Assembly: GCA_937911845.1 (NCBI GenBank) | Contig: CALDQF010000364.1 | Span: 1-6,533 of the forward strand | Length of the DNA: 6,533 nucleotides | Direction of reading: 5' to 3' | Source of the DNA: an uncultured Phycisphaera sp. | GTDB taxonomy: Bacteria; Planctomycetota; Phycisphaerae; Phycisphaerales; SM1A02 | Shown here: piece after piece, positions 1 through 5,519 of the stretch | Numbering within the stretch: the first letter of the stretch is position 1 | Layout of the letters: each line of letters starts with the position of its first letter | The notes under the pieces: generated by a model | Databases searched by the model: none | Seen by the model: the letters and a program-made list of their open reading frames with translations, nothing else | Told to the model about the DNA's origin: nothing | Made by a program: the position numbers and the translations under genes

Positions 1-69
1 CGTGCCCGACAAGGTCAGATCACGACCGAACTTACAGAGATCATTTCGGGCGTGGCCGCGCTCGAGTAG
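1..69 (+). CDS. atpG: F1 ATP synthase gamma subunit, C-terminal end (partial)
   Basis: The window begins inside this gene; only the last 22 codons and a TAG stop are visible. The peptide contains ARQGQITTELTEIISG, which matches the highly conserved end of the ATP synthase gamma subunit (typically NKARQxxITxELxEIvxGAxAL). This C-terminal helix is part of the rotor coiled coil that turns inside the alpha3beta3 head of F1 on the cytoplasmic face of the membrane. The call rests on this one motif because the rest of the gene lies outside the window. In the common atp operon order, gamma is followed by beta (atpD) and epsilon (atpC). Here a strong terminator follows within about 35 bases, so gamma is the last gene of its transcript. 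Confidence 0.78.
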   Translation, partial: RARQGQITTELTEIISGVAALE

Positions 70-101
70 AACCAAAGTTCTCATCTTCTTTTGATGCCAA
101 C

Positions 102-127
102 AAGGCCTCCTCCGGGAGGCCTTTTTT
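102..127 (+). terminator. Rho-independent terminator after atpG
   Basis: A perfect 9-bp stem (AAGGCCTCC at 102-110 pairs with GGAGGCCTT at 115-123) is closed by the loop TCCG, a member of the stable UNCG tetraloop class. A run of six T at 122-127 follows. The outer bases CCAAC/GTTGG can extend the pairing. It lies about 30 bases after the atpG stop and before the next gene, so it should end the ATP synthase transcript. Confidence 0.9.
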
Positions 128-213
128 GTTGGAAAGAAGTTGGCGGATGGTCCCTTGGTCCTTCGCCGTGTCTGTTGAGCCCTTTTGGGGCACGAATCAA
201 TCACCAACACTGC

Positions 214-222
214 AAAGGAAAA
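214..222 (+). promoter_or_regulatory. Ribosome binding site of the exported protein gene
   Basis: The sequence AAAGGAAAA contains AAGGA at 215-219, eight bases before the ATG at 228. This is the clearest Shine-Dalgarno sequence on the plus strand. It supports starting the protein at 228 and not at the upstream in-frame ATG at 126, which lies on the terminator. Confidence 0.7.
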
Positions 223-227
223 TCACC

Positions 228-887
228 ATGCAATCCATCACTTCTCCAGTTCTGTTCTTCTCTGTGGCCTTGAGTTCCGTGGCGGCCGCCGGCCCCGTCG
301 TCTGCTTGGATTTCGAAGATCTCGCTCCAGGCTCGGTGTACCACATCGGTGACACCTTCACGACCGGCGGCATCAACGCGAAGGTGCATCCCCATGCGGG
401 CGACGTTCAAGCCAACATCGAGGCTTACGGTCTCGCGGGCACCGGAAACGAGATGTACCCCAACAACGTTGCCGTGGAATTCGACGCCACATCCCCGGGG
501 TTCGGCGCTGCCGTCCGCGCCAAGTTCGACTACTGGGAAGGGGGCGGCATCAATGTCATGGAAGTCAACGGGTCCGTGATCAACTTTCCCCACTTCTTCG
601 ACTTTGCCCCCCTCCACGGCAGCACCTGGCCGACCGCCTTGGGCTCCGTTACCTTCAATGTGTCTTCCTCTGCCGTCCCAGGCGCTTTTGAAGGCACGGT
701 CGAGGTGATGGGAGACATCCAAAGCCTCCGTATCGGTGGCCAAGAGTTGTTCGTCGACAACGTGTGCTTTGAATTCCAGGATTCTGGGACTGGCGATTGC
801 TGTGAAGGGGACGCCAACCAAGACGGGCAAGTGAATTTCCAAGACTTGATCTCGGTCATCAACAATTGGGGAAGTCAGTGCCCCTGA
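228..887 (+). CDS. Exported beta-rich protein with C-terminal dockerin/EF-hand-like motif
   Basis: Encodes 219 residues. The start at 228 gives a typical signal peptide: a hydrophobic core at about residues 8-19 and an Ala-rich cleavage region (SSVAAAG, about 16-22). The mature part, about 26-183, is rich in short beta-type segments. It begins with CLDFEDLAPGSVY and ends with IGGQELFVDNVCFEF, an arrangement I associate with beta-sandwich domains on secreted planctomycete proteins; this family link is by recall. Residues 195-206 form a canonical 12-position EF-hand loop (D195, N197, D199, Q201, N203, D206), preceded by CC at 191-192 and followed by a short helix and NNWG. It looks like half of a dockerin repeat and probably binds calcium. 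The protein is probably extracellular or surface-attached; its substrate or partner is unknown. The gene stands alone between two terminators. No convincing promoter was found in 128-213. Confidence 0.8.
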   Translation: MQSITSPVLFFSVALSSVAAAGPVVCLDFEDLAPGSVYHIGDTFTTGGINAKVHPHAGDVQANIEAYGLAGTGNEMYPNNVAVEFDATSPGFGAAVRAKFDYWEGGGINVMEVNGSVINFPHFFDFAPLHGSTWPTALGSVTFNVSSSAVPGAFEGTVEVMGDIQSLRIGGQELFVDNVCFEFQDSGTGDCCEGDANQDGQVNFQDLISVINNWGSQCP

Positions 888-918
888 GTGGTCCGGCTCT
901 CTTCAGCAATCAAGAATA

Positions 919-953
919 AGCCGCGGCTTCTCTCTTCAAGAGGAGCCGCGGCT
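919..953. terminator. Bidirectional terminator between convergent genes
   Basis: A 15-bp stem (919-933 with 939-953, including one T-G pair) carries a 5-base loop CTTCA. Both outer arms are AGCCGCGGCT, which is itself a perfect palindrome. On the plus strand GTTTATC follows. On the minus strand TATTCTTG follows, so the U-tract is modest on each side. The hairpin lies 31 bases after the plus-strand stop at 887 and only 2 bases past the minus-strand stop at 956, which fits shared termination of two converging transcripts. Confidence 0.75.
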
Positions 954-955
954 GT

Positions 956-2020
956 TTATCCCCCCCCGAACAAGCTTTCGACATCTCGGCCTTCAAAGAC
1001 ATACAGCAGCACGACCAGCGCGACTGAGATAACCAAACCCAAAGTCGCTTTGCCCAAATCAGAGAACACCATCGGCCACACGCGATGGTGATCAGTCTCT
1101 TTTAGTCGAATACGGAACGCCACTTCACGTCCAGCCAGCATGCCCAAGAAAACCCAAGTCGTGCTCATCGGGACCTTCGCGCCAATACCAAAAGTGTCGA
1201 ACTTGAAGATCAGCAGTACTACGCCGTAGAGCAGGTTGATGAAGGTCGCAGATCGAATATCAGCGGTGTTTGTTTTGACCCGAACAATTTCCTGAATTTT
1301 CCCTCCGCCTTGGTAGAAAATGAATCCGAGCATGCCGAGCAGGACGCATAAGGCGAAGACGAAGCTCCCGACTGAGACTTCGGCTGGGTCACCCAAATAC
1401 ACCATGATGTTGACCAAATCTTGTGTCAGCCACTGTGACCACAAGAATCCCGTCGAAAGCCATTGCGCGGTCGTCCAAAACGCGGTGTTGCCCAGGAAGC
1501 CTTTGGTTTCCTGCATGGGGTGCTTCAGGAAGTAGCGCTCGGTCCAGCGGCTGAGCACCATGTACATACAGATGGATGAGATGAACGCTACGCCGTAGCC
1601 GCCCAAGCTTTTGACGAGCATTTGTGGGAGTGCCTTTGGGGCGAAGAAAGTCAGCACCAAGAAAGTGGTACTGACGGGGATGCCAAATCGAGTGATAAAA
1701 AGAAGTGTGAGTGGGGGGAGCAAATACCAAAAAGTGATTTTGGGAAACTCAGTTTGTCCATCTGCATCCTCCGGAAACAGGCTGCTGAATTTTCCGAAGG
1801 TGAGGTCGTCGCCTTTGCCACCGAGCATTTCGCCATAGCCCAAATAGCCCATGGTCACGGTGAAGGCCATGATGCTTCCAGCAAAGAGCCACAGCAGCCA
1901 CCAAGGCTTCTTCTCGTTAGCGTGGAGGAATGGACCCAACGTCTGGATGGAGTCATTTCCTACGACGGAGTACGCGGCGAAGGTAAAACCAAGAAGCGCA
2001 AAAAAGGTGCTCGTGTCCAT
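956..2020 (-). CDS. PiT-like inorganic phosphate permease family membrane protein (divergent)
   Basis: Encodes 354 residues, rich in hydrophobic segments (about 5-20, 40-60, 96-127, 141-157, 216-236, 258-275, 284-296, 324-342), so it is an inner-membrane protein. It shows the inverted-duplicate layout of PiT phosphate permeases. The first half has GNDSIQTLG (21-29) and IPVSTTF (114-120); the second half has TQDLVNI (199-205) and VPMSTTW (283-289). Classical PiT proteins carry GANDxxNA and PVSTTH in each half, so the first-half signature is close and the second is degenerate (QD in place of ND, no His after STT). The substrate could be phosphate or another anion. The start has only a weak GGTAGG upstream. 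It lies 48 bases after nuoF with no terminator between, so it may be co-transcribed with the complex I genes. The protein ends SLFGGG at a run of eight G, followed by TAA. Confidence 0.62.
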   Translation of the reverse strand: MDTSTFFALLGFTFAAYSVVGNDSIQTLGPFLHANEKKPWWLLWLFAGSIMAFTVTMGYLGYGEMLGGKGDDLTFGKFSSLFPEDADGQTEFPKITFWYLLPPLTLLFITRFGIPVSTTFLVLTFFAPKALPQMLVKSLGGYGVAFISSICMYMVLSRWTERYFLKHPMQETKGFLGNTAFWTTAQWLSTGFLWSQWLTQDLVNIMVYLGDPAEVSVGSFVFALCVLLGMLGFIFYQGGGKIQEIVRVKTNTADIRSATFINLLYGVVLLIFKFDTFGIGAKVPMSTTWVFLGMLAGREVAFRIRLKETDHHRVWPMVFSDLGKATLGLVISVALVVLLYVFEGRDVESLFGGG

Positions 2021-2068
2021 GGGAACCGGAACCTACCAGCCCAACTCAGTCGGAGGGTATGGCTTGGT

Positions 2069-3445
2069 TCAGATTGCGTTGGCGGAAGAGGTGAGAGCCA
2101 CCCCTTGCAGCGCCGTCTTGGCGGGTCGAACTCGTGCTTCAAACTCGCCACGGAACTTGTTGACCACAGTGCGAACCGCCCAGTTGTGTCCATCGGCCAG
2201 TCCACAAATGGTGGTTCCCGGCATGATGCCCATACTGCCCGCCAATTCCAAAAGCATGTCGAGGTCGTTGGAGTCCGCTTCGCCCGCTTCAATCCGCGAC
2301 AGCAGTTTGAACATCCACTGCGCGCCTTCGCGACAAGGGGTGCATTGTCCGCAAGACTCATTCTTGAAGAATCGCGAGAGGTTCCGTGCCACGGCGACCA
2401 TGTCGGTGTCTTCGTCGAAGACGGTGGGACAGGCGGTGCCAAGCCCCATCAAGTCGTACTTGCGACCGATGTCGAAATCCATTTCGGCTTCGTATTGATC
2501 GGTCGACAGGATGCCCATTGAAGCGCCGCCGGCGATGGCGGCCTTGAAGCCTTTGCTACCACGCATGCCGCCGCAGTAATCCTCAACCAAGCACTTCAGC
2601 GATACGCCGAGTGGAGCTTCATAAACACCGGGCTTCTCAACGTGGCCCGAGACGCCCATCAATTTGGTGCCGTAGGACGGAGGCCCACCAATGGAGGATT
2701 CCACACCAATGCCTTGCCACCACGCCGCACCTTTTTCCATGATGGGGACGGCGGCGGCCAGTGTTTCCACATTGTTGACAATGGTGGGACGCCCAAAAAG
2801 GCCTTTGACGGCGGGGAAGGGGGGCTTCAGTCGAGGCCATCCCCGGCGACCTTCAATGGCTTCCAACAGTCCGGTTTCTTCACCACAGATGTAAGCGCCA
2901 GCTCCGCGGTGCAGCGTGCATTCAACTTTAAAATCGCATTTGCCGAGGATGCCGCTGCCGCCGAACACGCCCAACTCGTAGGCCTCATCGATGGCTCTTT
3001 GCATGGTGATGGCTTGGCTGGGGTATTCCCCACGAATAAAGAAGTACGCGTGGTCCAATTTGCAGGCCCAGCAAGCCATGGCAATGCCTTCCAAGACCAG
3101 ATGCGGATCAAAGTCCACCAGCAGGCGGTCTTTGAAAGTCCCAGGTTCTGCTTCATCGCAGTTGATGGCCAGATAGCGCGGTTGTCCATCCTCGGGCGGC
3201 AAGAAGCTCCACTTCATCCCCGCGGGGAAGCCGGCGCCGCCACGGCCGCGAAGGATCGCATTCTTGACTTCATCAATGATGTCCGATGGTTCCATGTCCA
3301 AGCACTTCTCGAGGGCGGAATAGCCGCCACGATCTCGATAGGTCTTGCCCGTGGTGACGGTGCGGTCTTCTGCTTTGCCCCAGGTGTTCTGGAGGGGGCC
3401 GCAGCCGGGAATGTTCTTGGTCAGGACAGGTTCGTCAAGAAACAT
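2069..3445 (-). CDS. nuoF: NADH-quinone oxidoreductase subunit F (51 kDa, FMN and NADH binding)
   Basis: Encodes 458 residues, close to the usual 420-460. NuoF oxidises NADH through FMN at the tip of the peripheral arm of complex I and passes electrons to its own 4Fe-4S centre (N3), then onward through NuoG. Motifs seen: RGRGGAGFPAGMKW (66-79), the FMN/NADH Rossmann-like site; NCDEAEPGTFKDR (95-107); YICGEETGLLEAIEGRRG (185-202); and the N3 ligands C365, C368, C371 (ESCGQCTPCREG) and C414 (TTICGLADG). All key residues are present, so the subunit should be active. The frame stays open upstream to an ATG at 3595, but the extra 50 residues are Arg/Pro/His-rich, unlike the family, and overlap the 66-codon gene; the ATG at 3445 is therefore chosen. 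It has no strong Shine-Dalgarno sequence and lies 11 bases after the preceding stop, so translational coupling is likely. Confidence 0.96.
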   Translation of the reverse strand: MFLDEPVLTKNIPGCGPLQNTWGKAEDRTVTTGKTYRDRGGYSALEKCLDMEPSDIIDEVKNAILRGRGGAGFPAGMKWSFLPPEDGQPRYLAINCDEAEPGTFKDRLLVDFDPHLVLEGIAMACWACKLDHAYFFIRGEYPSQAITMQRAIDEAYELGVFGGSGILGKCDFKVECTLHRGAGAYICGEETGLLEAIEGRRGWPRLKPPFPAVKGLFGRPTIVNNVETLAAAVPIMEKGAAWWQGIGVESSIGGPPSYGTKLMGVSGHVEKPGVYEAPLGVSLKCLVEDYCGGMRGSKGFKAAIAGGASMGILSTDQYEAEMDFDIGRKYDLMGLGTACPTVFDEDTDMVAVARNLSRFFKNESCGQCTPCREGAQWMFKLLSRIEAGEADSNDLDMLLELAGSMGIMPGTTICGLADGHNWAVRTVVNKFRGEFEARVRPAKTALQGVALTSSANAI

Positions 3446-3456
3446 GGTGGTGACTT

Positions 3457-3657
3457 TCAGCGTTGGTTGCGCTTGGGAGGAAGCTCGATTTCTTCGATGG
3501 TGGTTCGCCGAAGGATGGTTCCTTCGCGGATGGAGGTTTCGGTTTGCCGATTGACTTCTAGGCGTTTGGGTGTCGGGCGGGTGGCCGCGGACCAAAGCAT
3601 GCCAAAAAAGGCACCAACGCCATGCATGCGGGTTGGACTGGTCCGTTTGCTGCTCAT
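3457..3657 (-). CDS. Unrecognised 66-residue basic protein inside the nuo cluster
   Basis: I do not recognise this protein. Its ATG overlaps the nuoE stop in the sequence ATGA (3654-3657), and its TGA ends 11 bases before the nuoF start. This tight fit suggests a real, translationally coupled gene and not a chance frame. The product is rich in Arg and Lys. It has a short hydrophobic patch near the N-terminus (GVGAFFGMLWSAA, residues 13-25), then a polar part ending TILRRTTIEEIELPP (48-62) and a basic tail. The codons look like those of its neighbours (many ACC, ATC, CGC, GAA). There is no cysteine, so it cannot hold an iron-sulfur cluster alone. It could be an accessory or assembly factor or an extra subunit of complex I, but that is inferred from position only. 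The competing view is a non-coding spacer in which part of the frame is open by chance. Confidence 0.62.
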   Translation of the reverse strand: MSSKRTSPTRMHGVGAFFGMLWSAATRPTPKRLEVNRQTETSIREGTILRRTTIEEIELPPKRNQR

Positions 3658-4178
3658 TCCAGTTCGTCCACCAGACGTGCCGCTTGGTCAGGGGTCAAAG
3701 GCCCAATCAATTCGTCGTTTCGCAGCATGCAAGGTGCTTTTTCACAAGCACCGAGACATTCAAGTGCCAGCAGCGTCACTTTGCCGTCGGGCGTGGTTTC
3801 GTGCTCATCAATGCCCAACTTGTTTTTTAGGTGATCGAGCACAGCCGCATGACCGCACGCTTCACAAGCCACGGATTGGCATACGGCCACAACATGTCGA
3901 CCTACCGGTTCAACGTGGAATTCTTCATAGAACGAAACGGTGTCGAGCACTTCGCCGGGAGTGAGATTCAGAAACTTCGCGACTTCCACCATCGCTTGGT
4001 GCGGGATGCAACGTTCGTGGTGTTGCAAGTCATGCAAGATGGGCAACAACGCCCCGCGACGTTCGGGATAGCGCGGAATGAGATCTTTTTCGTACTTCGC
4101 TTTGGCCTCATCGCTGAGGTAGGGCTCGGTTCGTTTGGTGATCTCTTGGGTGCGGCTGGGTTTAACAGTCCAGGACAT
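3654..4178 (-). CDS. nuoE: NADH-quinone oxidoreductase subunit E (24 kDa, 2Fe-2S)
   Basis: Encodes 174 residues, the usual length. NuoE pairs with NuoF in the NADH-oxidising module and carries the off-path 2Fe-2S centre N1a. The N-terminal helical part (about 25-85) contains RGALLPILHDLQ and LNLTPGEVLDTVSFYEEF, typical of the family. The C-terminal thioredoxin-like domain holds the four ligands C100, C105 (VCQSVAC), C141 and C145 (ECLGAC), so the cluster site is intact. The start at 4178 is supported by GAGGAA five bases upstream, within TGAGGAA that also contains the nuoD stop; the gap between the two genes is 9 bases. The stop overlaps the ATG of the next small gene (ATGA). Confidence 0.95.
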   Translation of the reverse strand: MSWTVKPSRTQEITKRTEPYLSDEAKAKYEKDLIPRYPERRGALLPILHDLQHHERCIPHQAMVEVAKFLNLTPGEVLDTVSFYEEFHVEPVGRHVVAVCQSVACEACGHAAVLDHLKNKLGIDEHETTPDGKVTLLALECLGACEKAPCMLRNDELIGPLTPDQAARLVDELE

Positions 4179-4183
4179 GGCAG

Positions 4184-4189
4184 TTCCTC
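4184..4189 (-). promoter_or_regulatory. Ribosome binding site of nuoE, overlapping the nuoD stop
   Basis: The minus strand reads TGAGGAACTGCCATG. GAGGAA lies five bases from the nuoE ATG and shares bases with the nuoD TGA stop (4188-4190). Ribosomes finishing nuoD would therefore sit on the nuoE initiation site, which suggests coupled translation of the two subunits. Confidence 0.7.
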
Positions 4190-5477
4190 AGCGATCCAAT
4201 TCGGCGGCAATGATGTTCAGTGAACCCAACACAGCCACGAAGTCAGCGAGTTGGTGGCCCTCCAGCATCTTGGCAAAGGCTGAGAAGTTGAATAAGCAGG
4301 GAGGGCGAACCGACACGCGCCATGGAGTGCGGTCGCCATCCCCCACCAGGTAGTAGCCGAGTTCACCATTGGGACCTTCAATGGATCCGTAGGCCTCTCC
4401 AATTGGTGCATCGAAGCCTCGGTTGTGCATTACCAACTCGAACTGCTGGATGGTGGCCTCAATAGAGCCGTACACCTGGCCTTTTTCGGGAAGGGTGCCT
4501 TTGCCTTCGGGGGAGGCATTGACCGAGCCGCCGGGGATGTTGTCGATCAGTTGTTCGATGATGCGAACAGACTGTTTGATCTCTTCAATACGGACCAAGT
4601 AGCGGGCGTAGCAGTCGCCAGTCGTGGCGATGGGAACATCAAACTCCACGGCCTTCGCGCCTTGGCCATCCCAATCATCGGCATAGCACAGGTAGGGGCG
4701 GTCCTTGCGGAGGTCGCGTCGCACGCCCGAGGCTCGGGCCAAGGGTCCGCTCAATCCCCAGTCGATTGCTTCTTCTTTGGTCATCACACCGACGCCTTGC
4801 AATCGGTCGATGAAAATTCGGTTGCGGTTCAGCATGGTTTCCAAGTCCCCAACCGCCTTGGTCAGACGCTTGTGGATGAAGTCTTTGACCATGGTTTTGA
4901 ACGTCTCTTCGCACGGCAGGTCGTTCTTGAGTCCACCGACACGCGTGTAGTCCGGGTGGAAGCGTTGTCCTGAAACGAAGTCGAGGATGTCATAGACAAA
5001 CTCGCGTTCGTTGAACCCATAGATGAATGAGGTGATGCCACCCAAGTCGAGTGCGGCCGCGCCCACGCAGAGCAAGTGGTTTTGAATGCGACCCAGCTCA
5101 CACAAAATCGTGCGAATAGATTTGCAGCGAGGTGTGCAGTCGATGTCGAACAATGATTCCACCGCGGTGTGCCAGGCGATGTCATTGACGATGGGGGAGA
5201 CGTAGTCCATCCGACTGATCGTGCAGACGTACTGGTTCCAATCGTGATGCTCACCCAACTTCTCAAAGCCCGAGTGCAGGTAGCCAATGTGCGGCGTGGC
5301 ACGGGAGACGCGTTCGCCATCCAACTCCAACACCACACGGAGCGTGGTGTGGGTGGCGGGGTGCTGGGGCCCCAAGTTGAGTACCCACCGTTCGGGTGCG
5401 TCTTTGCGGTCATCCAGATACGAGGTGTCCTCGACGTCAACGTCGAACTCAGTTGCGGGACTTAAAGTGAATGGCAT
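4188..5477 (-). CDS. nuoD: NADH-quinone oxidoreductase subunit D (49 kDa, quinone site)
   Basis: Encodes 429 residues as a stand-alone NuoD, not the NuoCD fusion found in Escherichia coli. NuoD sits where the peripheral arm meets the membrane and, with NuoB, forms the quinone reduction chamber. Family motifs: NLGPQHPATHTTLRVVLELDGE (34-55), HIGYLHSGFEKLGE (63-76), RMDYVSPIVND (89-99), YYLVGDG (375-381) and the C-terminal LGSLNIIAAELDR (417-429). The two quinone-headgroup residues known from Thermus and bovine complex I correspond to H43 (second His of HPATH) and Y92 (in DYVS), both present. The relationship to NiFe-hydrogenase large subunits is an alternative in general, but the motifs and the neighbours nuoE and nuoF settle the call. 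No clear Shine-Dalgarno sequence precedes the start; a hairpin lies directly against the ATG. nuoC is not upstream; an ABC permease gene is. Confidence 0.96.
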   Translation of the reverse strand: MPFTLSPATEFDVDVEDTSYLDDRKDAPERWVLNLGPQHPATHTTLRVVLELDGERVSRATPHIGYLHSGFEKLGEHHDWNQYVCTISRMDYVSPIVNDIAWHTAVESLFDIDCTPRCKSIRTILCELGRIQNHLLCVGAAALDLGGITSFIYGFNEREFVYDILDFVSGQRFHPDYTRVGGLKNDLPCEETFKTMVKDFIHKRLTKAVGDLETMLNRNRIFIDRLQGVGVMTKEEAIDWGLSGPLARASGVRRDLRKDRPYLCYADDWDGQGAKAVEFDVPIATTGDCYARYLVRIEEIKQSVRIIEQLIDNIPGGSVNASPEGKGTLPEKGQVYGSIEATIQQFELVMHNRGFDAPIGEAYGSIEGPNGELGYYLVGDGDRTPWRVSVRPPCLFNFSAFAKMLEGHQLADFVAVLGSLNIIAAELDR

Positions 5478-5499
5478 GACATCTTCATTGTAGATGCCA
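5477..5499 (-). promoter_or_regulatory. Possible RNA hairpin masking the nuoD translation start
   Basis: In the minus-strand transcript, GGCATCT (5498-5492) can pair with AGATGTC (5484-5478) around a 7-base loop, with one G-U pair. One more A-T pair (5499 with 5477) reaches into the A of the nuoD start codon. The stem covers the place where a Shine-Dalgarno sequence would lie, and none is visible. This could lower or regulate nuoD initiation, but a 7-8 bp stem may also arise by chance. There is no T-run after it, so it is not a terminator for the upstream permease gene. Confidence 0.3.
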
Positions 5500-5519
5500 A
5501 GTGGCCTAATGCTGCTTTA

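Noticed and set aside
179..191. Small inverted repeat GCCC-TTTTG-GGGC
   Set aside because: A 4-bp stem is too short to tell from chance.
175..203. Possible promoter (TTGAGC) before the exported protein gene
   Set aside because: At 17 bases spacing the -10 position reads CAATCA, a poor match, so it cannot be supported.
126..227. N-terminal extension of the exported protein from an in-frame ATG at 126
   Set aside because: It begins on the T-run of the atpG terminator, has no ribosome binding site and would bury the signal peptide 34 residues inside the protein. The ATG at 228 has AAGGA at the right distance.
201..842. Minus-strand open frame of 213 codons opposite the exported protein gene
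   Set aside because: The plus-strand frame has a signal peptide, ribosome binding site and EF-hand loop. The antisense frame has none of these.
1622..2521. Plus-strand open frame of 299 codons opposite the PiT-like gene and nuoF
   Set aside because: It crosses a real gene boundary on the other strand and has no ribosome binding site or recognisable domain; it is a shadow frame.
3446..3595. 50-residue N-terminal extension of NuoF from an ATG at 3595
   Set aside because: The extra part is Arg/Pro/His-rich low-complexity sequence not seen in NuoF. It overlaps the better-supported 66-codon gene in another frame.
2642..3964. Long plus-strand open frame (440 codons) opposite nuoF and nuoE
   Set aside because: It is antisense to two genes with intact, unmistakable family motifs. 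Its translation shows no recognisable domain, so it is a shadow of biased codon use.
5487..5492. Possible -10 box TACAAT on the minus strand upstream of nuoD
   Set aside because: There is no acceptable -35 sequence 16-18 bases upstream, and the start point would fall almost on the ATG. It was not listed as a promoter.
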